Shown here: one piece after another, positions 13,502-26,732 of the stretch
Numbering within the stretch: the stretch's first letter is position 1
Layout of the letters: every line of letters begins with the position of its first letter
Assembly (NCBI GenBank): GCA_036583965.1
Contig: JAZBQD010000001.1
Location: forward strand, 29,670,597 to 29,734,596
Length of the DNA stretch: 64,000 bases
From: Prunella strophiata
Lineage: Eukaryota > Chordata > Aves > Passeriformes > Prunellidae
Reading direction: 5' to 3'
Notes under the pieces: generated by a model
The model's input: the letters and a program-made list of their open reading frames with translations, nothing else
What the model was told of the DNA's origin: nothing
Databases searched by the model: none
Program-made: the position numbers and the translations under genes

Positions 13502-13799
13502 GACCAGTGAGGGTTTGTGGGTTTGTGTATCCTTTGCAAGGCTCTATGCTTCTTCAAACTACTTGGAAAAAAACTTGCAAGATCATGAACAGAAACAACA
13601 TCACTCCACAGTGAGTTCTAAAAAGCACATTCTGACCACTTACTGTGTTTTAAGACTACAGATATGAAAATTTTAAGAAACAGCATATGGGGCAACCAGT
13701 GTCTGTACAAGAGAAGTACAAGGCTTCATTTACATCACCACACTGCTGCCTTGCTATCTGCCTGGGGTGGAGACTGGTAGTACTGGGCACAAACATATT

Positions 13800-13990
13800 T
13801 TTCTTGTCATTCCTCCTTGTCCTTTTGATACTCTTATCTCAATTATGCTCTTTTTTTCCTCTTCCCATTTCAATCTCTCTCACCCTTCACCTTTCCCTTT
13901 ACCAAACTTTCTCACTTAACACCTCTATCTCAATTCATTCACCCGTTCTCTTCCTTCCAACCCTACCAAGTCCTTTTTCTTCATATTTCC
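13800..13990. repeat. Pyrimidine-rich tract
   Basis: About 190 bases in which C and T make up roughly three quarters of the plus strand, with repeated TCTC, CTTTCC and TTCCTTCC motifs. The resulting frame (125 codons, 13687-14064) is dominated by Ser, Leu, Phe and Pro as a by-product of composition and is not called as a gene. Long pyrimidine tracts can form triplex DNA or bind polypyrimidine-tract proteins if transcribed. Confidence 0.6.
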
Positions 13991-16110
13991 CATGCAATGA
14001 GCTTTGTGTACCCTCTGAAGGTAGCAATCCACATAAAGATCACATTTCTCTGTTCAGCAAGTGACCCAGAAAATAAAGGGTGACATCATAAGTCTTAAGT
14101 CCAAATCATTAGCAAACAGGCAGAGCTCTTGACCATTTTACTGTCTGTGGACATAGACAAAAAACACCACACTCATTCCATGAAAAAACATTAGCACATC
14201 TTCAAGCCAGAAGTGCACAGACACTCAGATTGCAAGTTGTGACTGTAATCTGCATTAGCTATGAATGCCTAACCCCATCTCTGGTATTCTCCCTCTCTGC
14301 ACAATTGATAGCAATGAGGAAAATTATATTAACCTTATGTGCACTATAGAATAGGATGCAAAAATTAGCATTACATTATGTTTTCTGGGTTTGGACAAGA
14401 GGTTTACTCCAACAGATCAATAAATCTGGGGACTCATTGGTCCTGCATTAGTAAATAGTTTGAGTAAATTACCAGAAGTAGAAATTCAGGAGCAGCTAGT
14501 GTTAGAAACAGCCAAGAGTGATGGTAAGCTGAAATTTGCTTCCAATAGTAATGTTAGTGATAATTTTTACACTTTTGTCTTCCTGCTCCTGAAAATACTG
14601 AAAACGGGCAACTGATGCCATACAAATATGTCTAAAGTAGTAAAGAAAAAGAAACCTGGAGGGTTGGGAGGTAGGGGGAGGGTGTTTTTTCAGGGTTTTT
14701 TTGTTTGTTTGTTTTTGGGAGGGAGAGTGTGTGGCTTTGTTTTCAAACTGCAATGGTACCAAGTCAGCTCCAAGGACCTTTTATAAGCACATGTCTTGCA
14801 ATAAACTCCAGGAAGTTTTTAACCTTTTGGTTTTTCTTTGAAAATGGCATAATTTTTCAGAAAGCACACATAAAACTTTTGATGCTGTGAAAGTTCAAGG
14901 CAGATGTAAAAGATGCAAGCAGTGGATTCAGGATATTGCCAATTTGGCTACCATTTCCTGGCTTTATTCTGTCTGCCTGTTTTGTGACTAAGCCAGCCAA
15001 GTGGAAAACGCTGATAGCAAATAAAATATACAGAGGAATGAGTAGTTTCAGCCATTAGTTGTACTTTAGAAGAAAATTCAGTACCTGGTAAAAATTATAT
15101 TTTGTATAAGTCATATTTAAAAAACATATGTCACAGTACTCATGCTAGAAACCACAAGACATAACATGGACACGTTATCCTTTTTCAGCCAGACAGAGCA
15201 GGTATGCCAAGCCTTTGGCAAGAACATTGCACCTGCTACATCTCCTCCAGTGCATTAAGGAGTCTCTGGCACGAGTGGCAATGTGCCACCTTTGGAAGAA
15301 AAGCCATCCATCAGCTAGACTGTTTCAGACCCACTTACAGCTTATGTTAACGTGCACATGAAATGAAATCCAATTAGACTACAGCATCCAAATTCACAGC
15401 CAAACTGCCTATGAAGTTTAACCCCTTGTTTGCAAGGGAGAAGCATCTGCAACCTTGAGATGAATAATTCTTCTGTGATAAAGACACATCTTGATTTTGA
15501 AATCTTTACTTCCAATTTCATGAATTCTGGGAGAACATTCCTCACCAAACTCCAAGTGTCATGGATAGGGGGCTGTGGGACGAGGACACAACAGACAAAA
15601 AAGCAAAACCAATTTTTGTTAAAACAGTACAGTGTTATCTCACAGAGCAGCATTTCAGATTCCATATTTGCCCATAGCATTTTGCCTTACAGAAATCAAA
15701 ATCAAAACATCCAAGCTTATTATCTCCCCAGAGGGCAATTTTTAAGCTGATGCTTTATATATTACAAGACTCTGAATATTTTTTTTGGAATGAGAAAAGT
15801 GCTAGCTAGGTCCGATCTATAAAGCTTAGGCATATTTTAGCACAAGCTTAATTTTAATATTCTTCAGGGTCCCCTTTATTACAGTAATCCTAATTACTGT
15901 CAGTTTGAGGCATAGAAGGTTGACTAGAGAAGCAGCACCTTTTGGCAAGTGTTGTACACAATAAATATAAAAAGTATATCTTCATTCATCTTGTGTTTTC
16001 TTTGGTTTATAATATCTCCTAAGACTAAATGGAATTTATCATCCTTTAGCAAAAAATTGCATCCTCCCTCTAACTACTAACATTTGGGTTATTTTTATTT
16101 CATAAAGTGT
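13991..16110. other. Non-coding stretch
   Basis: No gene is recognised. A G/T-rich run with TTTG repeats lies at about 14694-14720. Frames at 15342-15680 (minus, 112 codons) and 15430-15750 (plus, 106 codons) occupy the same DNA on opposite strands with no domain in either, so they are taken as chance. Confidence 0.6.
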
Positions 16111-16688
16111 TGTTGCAGTTTAACTCCAGCAGGACACTAAACACCACCCAGTCACTCATCTACTCCCTTGCACAATGGGATGGGGAGAAAAATCAAAAGA
16201 GTAAAAGTGAGAAAATTTGTGGGTAAAGATAAAGCAAGTCCAATAAAAACAACAGCCACATGTGTGAGCAAAGCAGAGCAAGGAGTTGGTTCACCACTTC
16301 CCGTGGGCAGGCAGGTGTTCAGCCATCCCCATAAAACCAGGGCTCCATCAAACACCATGAGGACTTGGGAAAACAAACCATCACTCTGAATGTCTCTCCT
16401 TCCTCCTCTCCCCTCAGTTTCATGTATTGAGCACGACACTATAAGGTAGTGAATATTCCTTGGATCAAATGGGGTCAGCTGTTGCAGCCTTACAACTTCT
16501 TGTGCACCTCCAGCCTCCTTTCTGGTGGGGTGGGGTGAGAAGGAGGAAAGGACTCAGAGGAATTCCTGTTCAGCAGTAACAAAAAACCTTATACTATCAA
16601 CACCATTTCCAGCACAAACCTAAAACACAGCCCATACTTAATTGCTATGAAGAAAATTAATTCTACCCGCAGTCAAAACCAGCCCAAA
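16111..16688 (-). mobile_element. Solo LTR of an avian endogenous retrovirus (minus strand)
   Basis: Read on the minus strand, this 578-bp block matches the layout of a widespread avian LTR family, probably ERVL-type. It starts with a GGCTGGTTTT-type motif near 16688, has a degenerate TATA-like region near 16420, continues into a GGCTGAACACCTGC block (16294-16326), and ends with a TTAAACTGCAACA-type 3' end at 16111. Internal proof comes from the window itself: the 33 bases at 16294-16326 match 45118-45150, inverted, with four differences. No retroviral gene lies on either side, so it is a solo LTR left by recombination between two LTRs. It is old and diverged. I see no clear target-site duplication. 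Confidence 0.8.
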
Positions 16689-19600
16689 TATTAATACAGG
16701 TGAAAACTAGAGTCTAGCAATAATTAAATTCCTTTGCAAAACTCCATGTTCATATAAGCCAGCACATAATCAACTCCTGGACACACACATAGTTCAAGTG
16801 TATCAGACACTAGATGGTGGCAACTGGGAGAGACATGACCCCCCTTTCCATGAGTGCTTGGCATAGTGTCCCCATTTCCTTTGCCATTTATATGGTTTTC
16901 ACAAGCACATCCAAAACATGTCCTGCAATAAGATTCTTTACATTTCAGTGTTCTCTGGAAAGTTCTACCTTAGCTGGCCTCTAGCATTCCTGTGCTTCTC
17001 CCCACCTAGGATTCACATCACACTGCAAATACAGGAAGTATTGCTGCCACTCAACAAGGAGAAAAGGGCCACCTGAGTCTCTTAATGGAAAAATGAGGTT
17101 GATGGGTCTAGCTGTGGATTTTTTCAGCTGTGGCACTGATTCTCTTCTAATATAGACTTGTCCAGAGCCTAGCAAAGAGAGGCTTCAGCTACATATGGAC
17201 ATGCAAATAATAATAAAAATTTTCCTGGGATAAACCCAATGTGGACATGTATGGATAAATAAGCCTTAAAACAAAGATGGCACAAAGAGAAATATACTTT
17301 TAATCCCCAGTAACCATAGTTATTTGAGGACAAATTCTAACTATATAAACATGTTAAGAAGGTGATGAAATAGTCTTCTTTGTCACTTTTGGCATTCTTT
17401 ATCTAGGGTAGGGTTCACATAAACATGTTATGTAGAAAGCAGTACAGAGAAGGACAGGATTTTTAGAATATACTATATTACAATAGCTGAACAAAATGGT
17501 CTTGCAAATTATACTTCAACACACTATAGGACTGCTTTCACTTCATATTTACATAAGGACAAATTAGTGAACATTTACAGAGAAGATTATTTTCCACAAC
17601 CCTGGTACATCAGTTGGCAAACTGTATACACAGCTACCTCAAAGTCACTCTGAAATTCAAATGTACAAGCTCAGACAGGTGTCAATCATGTTAGCTTTCT
17701 GATGAAAGCATAGAACACCTGTAGCAACAGAGGGGTGACTAGACAAGGATGTCTGCATATTAAAATTACACTACAGATCTAAAAATCCCTTGAAGCTGGA
17801 GCAAAATACCCTGCAACTTCATAGGCTGGGCATTTTCCAAGAAATAATTTCCCAATTCTGTCTCAGTTCTGCTAAAAAACCCCAAACAAACCCAAATGTA
17901 TTACTCAGTTGTATAGTTTTAAAAGATTAGAAAAAGATGACTGATTCTGTCTGTAGACTGACTTTTTCCTTTCCTATGAAAGAACTGATCCATTTTTTTC
18001 TAGTTCTCTGGCTTGGAGCAGGAGAGTCCAAGTATTTATCCAAGTAATAGGAAAGGATTACACATGTAGATGGATTTACGAAACATCAATCCCAGCAGGC
18101 TTCTGAAATTAAAAGAGCCTAATGCATGAGGAGTGATATATTTTACAATAAGGGAAATGTCAAGCTGTGGAAAAACTATTCCAGAAGGTAGCTGTGAGTT
18201 AAGTACAGAGTTCACTTCTGTTGTCACTTGATCCTCTCCTTAGAATTAAGAACTGAACTTACCATTTTGAAACATGTAGAGTAGCAGCTATAAAAATCCA
18301 CCACGAGAACATTCGTATTTGGAAATTTTTTCTTCTTTTACACAAGTTTAAGGGACTGTCAGAGGTCAAAGAATTGAACATCCCTGCTGAGTCACTTCCA
18401 TGAAAGTCATGCTGTGGAACAGTGTAGGTGTACTTACTCTTCACAGCTATTCAGTCAGGACCAAAAGAAAAAAAAAAGGAAAAAAAAAAAGAAAAAGACA
18501 GACTTCCTCATTATGGAGTCCTTAGGCCTCAGTAGGGACTGATATTTTAAACAGACAAGCAAGTATTTTCTGCTCAAAAAAAAACCTCCATATTCAAAGA
18601 TACTTCCAATAACCAGTCACACAATTAATTATGACTTTTAGGGTGAAGTAGGTGTGGTCAATGGGTTGCTGCTAGGTTAAACTTGTATAACAAAAGATTT
18701 TTTTTGTCTTTTTGCAAAACAACAACATGAGCCACTTGCAGGTCTCAAAATAGCTTTTAATGAAAAACAGAACCACTTTTTGGCACAGAATTACACATAC
18801 ACCAACTGCCCCTCCCCATCTCTCTGTGATTGCTTCTCTCTCTCCATAGGTGGCAGGTGCCTTTCCCAGGCAGCAGCCAATACACTGTGTTTGTCTGGCA
18901 GGGGACAGGCTAATGAAGCAGAGTAGGAGCATAGCTCCCATTTAAATGCAAGATTGGACTGAATACTCTTCCAAGTTCTTGGAGATGCAGTGGTTTTGTT
19001 TAAGAGACTAACAGAACTTATTCTTAACAAATTTTAAATTCTAACTGCTGATGAATGCAAAATTTGCTTGCATTTGGAACACATTAAAGGAAAGATGTAC
19101 CAGTGTATAACAGCATCAAAATACTAACATAAAACAACATTTTAATAAATTCCTTCTTAAAAAAAAAAAACCTAACCTTCTACATCCCATCACTGCATTT
19201 ATAACAGGGGTTGGTGCTAGAAGTAAAAGAACTATTGAATTACATCCAGATACATTTCCTTACTGCAGAATCTCCTGCATTTGAAAGCAAGCTGCCCCCT
19301 GATCCTTCCTGAACAAAAATCTTTATATGCCACCATTAAAACTACATTCATGGTGACATAGCCATCCCTTTGGATGTTTAGCAGAAGTGCATGAATGAAT
19401 TGATCTCTGTTCAGGAAATATGTTAAACATCTAAGCACTTAATATGTGAGTTACCTAATCATCACTACTCCTCTTCATGGTAGGTACAGTGAGCTGTTGC
19501 TTGCATATCAATTTTCTGCTGATTTTAATTTTCAACATTTATCAGTCAAAACCTTGGCCTGTATAGCTCACTCTTTTAAACAGAGTTCACAATTAACTGT

Positions 19601-20479
19601 AATCACAGCTGTACATCAGACTGAATGCAAACAGTCTGTGTGAAAACTCACACAATGTTTCTTGTTCTAAGAATATCTGTAGCAAAAACACCCTATAAGT
19701 GCTAATTAAAGGTCTAATCAGGAGTAAATCAGATAAATAATAAATACTTTCCCATGACATTCTACTGTTACTCACAAAATAATAACTCAGTGTTGCTTCA
19801 CAACACAGTTATGTAAAGACCATGGAAGCTCAGCAGATATTTGCATTTCCCTGAGTGCAAGCAAAGGAGGCTCACAAACAATAAGGTCAAAAGGCAGGCA
19901 GAGCCATCCAAATCTCTGTACCCTTAAACTTGAAGATTCCATGCTGTCTCATAGCCAACACCCAATTGAACTGCCAAGAATTGATAAAAGCAGATTGATA
20001 GCCTCTCCAGCATTATGGCTTACCCAGAAAAGTTCCTAAGAAAACAGTCCCTGGTGGAAGGTTGACAACTGTCTCCCTTTTGGTTGAGGCTACCCAAATT
20101 TCTCTGTATAGCTGAGGCCACTGCTGGTGGCAAACATGTCTGGTTGCACATCTGATCATGTAAGAATATCCAAAGAATTATTTACTACTACATCTCAACT
20201 CCTTCACACCTTAGCAACTGCAGAGAATAGAAAGGCTTGATCACTGGATGGGGAAAATGGATTTTGTCACTAGTCAAAGGTAATGGCCACTGGAGTCTGG
20301 TACAGAAATAAGATGCACAAAAGTCTACCCAAAACCAAAGCAAAGTTAATGGCAAAGATTTTATAGTATCTGTATCAAAATGGCATAGAGGGACATACAT
20401 AAGACTGGCATACAGCACATATAGAATGTGTGAGTTCTGATAGTGGAAATGTAGCATTAGCAGCATTATCTAATGTGCT
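16689..20479. other. Non-coding stretch
   Basis: No gene is recognised. The stretch contains A-rich runs near 18469-18497, an A run near 19160, and short frames of 60-92 codons without domain features. Two minus-strand frames at 18672-19030 overlap in different phases of the same DNA. No further LTR or LINE end was recognised next to the solo LTR. Confidence 0.6.
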
Positions 20480-20511
20480 CAGTCATTCTTGGTAGGCTCC
20501 AAGAATGACTG
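20480..20511. repeat. Perfect inverted repeat, 13-bp arms, 6-base loop
   Basis: CAGTCATTCTTGG is followed by TAGGCT and then the exact reverse complement CCAAGAATGACTG. The arms are non-repetitive and of mixed composition, so the match is unlikely to be compositional. It would form a stable short hairpin in DNA or RNA. No host gene or target-site duplication is visible. Confidence 0.85.
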
Positions 20512-23500
20512 TTCTCAGACAGCAGCAATCATAATTGCCTTTAATAGCAAATTATACTTCATTTTTTTTTTAAAAAAATAGCATAATAATAACCTTCAAA
20601 GCCTAGAGGCACCCATTGAGAAAATTAATCGGTAGTAAACTGCATTTCCAATATAAGCTAAGAACCAGTGTCCGTGCCTTCAGGAGGAAATCAGCCTATG
20701 AGAGCATATTCTGATGTTGTGTTTCATCTGAGTGCCTGCTGGAGCATGGCATTTCTCTACTCTTAGTGCAGAGGTCCAGGGCTAGAGTTCACTCTGAGGT
20801 TACAGATTTTTTTCAGCCTGGCTAGAGATAGGTAATTACAGAGGCTGCAAGCTCATGCCTGCTATGACAATGGGTTACATTTCATTTTTCTACTTCTGCC
20901 CTACACACCTATTGTATGGGTAGAATTTAGATTCCATACTAAAGAGATATAAGTGCACAGGACTATATGGTTTTTTTTTTTTTAATTAGGTGTTTAACCC
21001 AAAATTCTGACAGAGGAAAATTACAAACCACTGAAATAATTCATGTGCTTTCTGCTCTAGGTGATTCCACATTAGTAACACAATCTGTATTCAGGTTGTC
21101 ATACATTTAAAGGCAGAGCTGTAATTGAATAACTGGTGCCTGGTGAGTCCATAGGTAAAAAAAAAAAATCCAGACCCAAGATCCACACTAGACCTGAAGC
21201 GCTTCTAGTAATTCTACCTTTGAGCAAGCTTTTAAAATTAAAATTAAACGAATTTACAACATGTCATTATTCCTAGACCTTATGGAGAAGATACTTTCTT
21301 GCCAACAGAGACAGCTTCAATCATACTCAGCATTAAGTTGAATTAGTGTCCCAAAGTGCCTACTCCCCTCCTCCTTTTAGCTGGTCTTTGTTTAGACACA
21401 AGGTCAAAAATGGAGATGGGCTACATGCTGTTTCTGAATCCCTCATCTGCTTGTTAAGGGGGAATCTTGAGTTTTATGGGCTTACATCAGCCAAATATTA
21501 TTAACTTAATTTATTAGGGGAGATAGTGAATTATAGGTTTGAAATAATGTATAATCAAGCTATTCTGGCAATGCCCTATTGACTTGTAGGCAAATCTGTC
21601 CTACTAAGTACCTCTATACTACAAGTCCATCTTTACCTCTGGGCTCACTTAAGATGTTTTATCTTTTGTATTTATAATCCTTGTGATCAAAATTTGCCAT
21701 TCTTATTCCCTAGCAAAACTCCCTCTGCATTCTACCAGAGGGTGGCTCCCCCTCAACCATTGCTTTTCTTTTCTCTTCATCCTTGGGCAATGTTGTCATT
21801 CTCCAGTCTTTAGAAGCTTGATTCATTTGCCTGCATGAGATCCAGGAGACAATAAGAACTTGAAAAAGAGAACAAAGGTAATCCTAATGGAAGATGTGGA
21901 GGTAGACTTTGTATTCTTCCCAACACAGGGAGTATCTGCTTTTCTATTTAGATCACACATCTGCTTCTAGGATTTGTTACCTAGTTAAGTCAACTCCATA
22001 AAAATACTATTTCAAGGGGTCTCCTAGTGGTTCATCAAGCTGGATGAAACTGTTTGCAGTACCCATATCTTATTTTATTAACACAGTCAATGAAGATGCC
22101 AGTTAAGTCTGTGCATTACAAATAATTAGTAAGTCTTGAAAATAATTATCATGATAACCACATATTTCCATTTTAAGGGAACCAGAAAAGACCCTTCCAA
22201 ATGATGCACAGAAACACACACAATAATTAACCTAAATTTCACTACCTGTCCAGGTATCCTTATCAATTACACATGTCAGCTGTTGCCTTAAATATCCTTT
22301 ATTTGGGGCTCTGAATTTATAGACAGAAGTTTTGATAGCTGCACTTCACATTTCGGGATAGGAATAAAAGTGCTAAACAAATTTACAAATACATATGAAC
22401 CATTCTCACCGTCACTTAAATATGCTGCATTTCAGTATATACACCAAGTTGAGGTTGTTTTTCAGTCATCATGCTCTGCTATTTCAAACAGTTGAGAATT
22501 TTGAAAATTGTTTAGAGTGAGCTAGAATAAGACTGCTCAGCCATTACTTTCTGATATGGATCCTGCTTTGACGTTTGAAATCACTTATCAGCACACTAAA
22601 ACCAGCCCCAAGAACAATTTTTCAGCAGAATGATAAACCCTGCACAAAGATACCAACAATATTCTCATTATTTTGACTGTTCTCCAGAGCACAGGTGTCA
22701 TCCCATCAGAAATACGGTTATCAAGTTTGACCTCAGTCATTTCAGACAATCCCAACATAACTCAATTATTATAATAGACATTTAGAAATAGCCTATGTTT
22801 ATATACTATGCTAGGATAGCCTTATTTAACATACAAAGCCCCAATAATTTGGGACAAACTTCCATCATACTTATGAGAACCTGACAAACAGAGGTACATT
22901 TTCTCAAGAGTATTACATCTAAGCACTTAGGACAAAGGACTAATAGAACATCAAGGGTTTTTCTGTTTGCACAACCTTCGAAAACCTTCAAAGTAACTGT
23001 TTGAAAGTGCATGAAAGTGCATGAAGGTATTTTAATCTTCTCTAGATGTTTATCTCTGTGAAGTATTAAGAATTTCCTCTATATTAATTAGATCATCTTT
23101 AATTATACTAATAATAGTGAACCCCCCTTTGGGCAGAGGTTGCAAAAAGCATCCCTCACTGTGGCTCACATGGAATGACACATGCTCAGTCCCTGACATT
23201 TGTAGAAAGAGTTCCTGAGGCTGTACTAGCCTTATTAGTACAACTGCAGAGTCCATAAAGAAGTGTACACGAGTTAAGATAATTCCAGTGCCCCACTGAA
23301 GATTGGAGATGGATCTAAATAATAGTCCATGTGCCAATAGCTAATACATTCACTTCTCACACTGATCCCAGCATCAGCAGAGCTACTGCAACAGTGACAG
23401 ATTATCTAAAAGTTTTCTACATGATCCAGACTGCAGGAAATCACTAGTACTAAAATATAAATGGTATAAAAGAAACCACACAAAGTATATTCATCAGGCA

Positions 23501-26500
23501 CTGCCAAAAAAATGTTATATCCCTTCAAATGTTCACTCATTTTGGTAAAACACTCAAACTCTGTCTTGTGTTATTCAAATCAGAAAATACTCCACAGAAT
23601 AGACAGAGCCATCTGCTATTATCTTCTGTTAATGGTTTCTCAGTGACTTGGTGCCCCTCTGTCCAGCCATCATTAGAATGATAATGTTTAGATAGATTAA
23701 CAGCTGATTTCCTAAAGAGAACCTAGGAGCACTGAAGATTTATAGCTAAATACTGGATAGAGATCCTTTAGTTACGAGATCTTGGTGTAATTTCTATCCA
23801 TTTGTCATTAAAGATTACTTTCAACTCTAAGTAATCCTAAATCCTAAGTTTTTATTCTTGGAAAGAAATTGCAGGAGGAAAGTACTACAGTAATAAATTA
23901 TTTTTTAAACTGCATTCTGCTTCCCAAATATAGAGAGCCTTATTATAAAGTAAGAGGTAAAAGGAAAAAGGCCTTTTTTTTTGTCACATTATTAGTTTCT
24001 CAAGACTGTCATCAAGAGGTTTGATTTAATCACCTCCACAAAACATGTGCCATGTTCACCCTCTTGTCAGTGTCTCCCAAGGGCTGTGGAACTAGGATGT
24101 CAGTCAAAGAGTACAGATGTGGTTAAGATCAGCCAGACTTAAACTCTGGCTTCATGTCTCCCAGGTATCCTTTGCCAGCTTGGCTCTAGGGACTCATTTT
24201 GAAGCAGTAACAGTACTGCAACTGAATTTGAGTGAATGGGATATTCATATTCAAACAGAACGTGCTGAATAAGTTTTTATGTCAAGACTGACATGCTGGT
24301 AAGTTTCCCGATGGTTCAGTAGGAATTGGATTGAGTATACACAGGAAAATGAACAAACAATATTAGCTATAACCCTTGTATTATTAAGGACATTTAATGT
24401 TCTAATTAAACATTAGAAGATTGGGAAACAGCCATTACACTGTAATCTTATTTTAGGAACTGAAATTCTGCATTAACAACTTTCTACACCCAATTATCAA
24501 AATTGAGCCTTCAGTGAGCAATGAACAGCCATGGATATTTAACAGTGATTTACAGCTTTGAAATAGCCCACTATCATACTTCTGCTGCTTAAAGTAGCAA
24601 AGACAATTTTCTTTCATACACCCTACCTCTGGGTTTCACTCACCCTACCACTAATTCACATGAGAATCCCTTATGGTGTCAAAGTGCAGAGTCCTGACAT
24701 TCTCATAAAACACTGAAGTAGTGAGCAGCTGGGACATTAAGGTACAGAGAAGATTAACTTCTCTAGAATTTTTTTCCAATAAGCATCCATTCCAAAGACT
24801 TATGTTAACAGAAAGGCTCCAGCTCATGCAAATAGGTTTACAAAGATACTAGTACCTCATGAGCAAAGGCTGGTCCATCTCTGTTCAAATATCTTGACTC
24901 TGTGGGGATTGGCCTGTTATGCACTGGGTGAAAGAACCCATTCTGGGACAAGTCTTCCAGGTGGAAGTTTATGGACAGAAGCAGGGGAGCTCCTGCCCAG
25001 AACAAAACAGGGAAATGGACCTACAATGCTGAGGGTACCCACATAAACTCTGTAGCTAAGTGAGCAGTTGCAGTCATAGACCAGCTGACCACACTACAGA
25101 AAGCAATATTGTGCACATCCTGACCACACACACATTGCATTCTCTTCAGACATTTGCACAGCTTAAAAGGCTATTATCACATTCACTGTGGCTTTAGTTG
25201 TGTATACTTGAGTGAGTTAGGATCAAATTAAAGGGCAAGAAACAGCAGGGATAAATAAATTCCTCTCTAACATGTTCTCATTTTTCTCCAAGTCAGATTC
25301 CACAGCTCAATCCAGCTTCAGTTTTGAAGAGGCTCTCCAATATGCAGTGGAAGGTCATGCTGAGCAAAAGCTTCTGAAAAGCATCTTCAGGTCAGGGATA
25401 GAATAGTCTGTATCAGCTGTAAAGTGCAGATCATGTTAACCAGCAACAAATTGAGTAAAAAAAAAAAAAAAGTTGCCAAGACAAGATTATTTTGCCCAGG
25501 ACAGTCTTGTAGGGAAATTTACCAAAAAGCCAAGGAAGGGAAGCAAAAGCTAAAACTCACCATGAAGAGTGAGGCACACGAATAAAACAGTCTACTTGTA
25601 CTTCACTTCAATCAGCACAAGCCAGGATTTAACTAGAATAAGCACAACTATAATCCAATGAAGTTAGGTCTAAGGGAAGAAATTCATGTAAATAATGCCA
25701 AAGTCAGCTTGTGCATTACCAGGTGGGTACTAGAAAGCAAGAGCAAACTTCAGCAGTCTGTTTACACATGCATGTCTCTGCCTGCCATTCTTTAAATAGA
25801 TATTTTCCCACTCTACCTGCCACATCTAGAAAAACATTTCCCAAAACCAAAAAAAAGTCTCTGCCATATTGATTTACCATCTATCTTCTAAATGCTGTCT
25901 GGAAACTGATTGTCCCCTCTTTCCTTAAAAGTCTTACTTTCTCTCTCCTTGCTACCTATTTAACTTTATATCTGTATTATCTAACCACACAAAGCCTTTG
26001 AGACGTCATTTTCAACAAAGATGCTATAAAATAAAGTGTTAATACACTATATCATACTATATCACTGTCAGGACTCTTATCTGAAGTTCCTTCTCCTCTG
26101 CAGTGAATTATTTGTTCCTCAAGATGAACGATAAAACAACTCTGAAGCATTCTTTATTTCCAGTTCAGTCTGGTGTGCACGTGTCCAAAAAAGCCCAGCT
26201 TATTGCTTCACTGTTTTATCTACAGCATGCAAGATGAATTTTTGTGCTCTTGTGGTGAAGGACTGACACTCAACAATTTAATGCTTTATGTCCTCTATTT
26301 AGGGTTATTTACTTCTGCTTCAAGGGGAAGCCTACCATCTAATGTAAGGTGCCATAGCCTCAGAAAAAAGTTCTTTCCACCATGAAGACATTTCTCACCG
26401 AAAAGAAAAACACCAAAAATCATCTCTACTCAACTCAGGACAGCCTCAGCAAGATATTTGTTAGGAAGATTTGGTGGCAGTTTCTTTGAATGTGTTCACA

Positions 26501-26675
26501 CAGTTAAAGCAATACTTCTTAATACAACTATAAACTATTTCTTTTTTAAGTTATTGCATCCTATGATGTCTGTAATACTTTCTAAGATTTTCTCTCACTG
26601 TGTTAGCTGTTTATTTTCATACATTCACAACCATAAGTAAACAAGTATCACTTTTTTAGCTCAAATCTCCTGACT
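20512..26675. other. Non-coding stretch
   Basis: This 6-kb stretch of AT-rich DNA has no recognisable gene. Open frames reach 95 codons at most (23050-23337 minus). Only short A or T runs (near 20565, 20970, 21160, 23980 and 25457) break the unique sequence. An 11-base direct duplication (GTGCATGAAA type) sits near 23006-23027. The parts around 22090-22180 look well behaved and non-repetitive but carry no strong motif cluster. Confidence 0.55.
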
Positions 26676-26732
26676 AAAAAAAAAAAAAAAAAAAAAAAAA
26701 AACCAAAAAAACAACAACAAAAAAAAAAAACC
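26676..26732. repeat. Poly(A) tract grading into A/C-rich simple sequence
   Basis: About 27 uninterrupted A (26676-26702), followed by CAACAACAA and a second A run. No polyadenylation signal lies directly upstream. Confidence 0.8.

Larger units (their letters stand above)
9641..13799. other. Non-coding stretch with long poly(T)
   Basis: No gene is recognised in this 4.2-kb stretch. Frames of 60-105 codons on both strands overlap each other (9810-10097 plus with 9860-10090 minus; 13350-13667 plus with 13375-13557 minus) and lack any domain. It includes the T tract at 11977-12014 and an A tract at 13484-13501. The piece around 12940-13160 is non-repetitive and might be conserved, but the motif evidence is weaker than at 6.8 kb. 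Confidence 0.6.

Noticed and set aside
13687..14064. 125-codon Ser/Leu/Phe-rich frame as a secreted or membrane protein
   Set aside because: Hydrophobicity follows from the pyrimidine-rich composition. There is no start context or downstream hydrophilic domain.
26270..26410. Possible further CR1 fragment (GTAAGGTGCC and AGTTCTTTCC blocks)
   Set aside because: Only short blocks resemble CR1-like repeats, with no terminal ATTCTATG-type repeat. Too weak to call.
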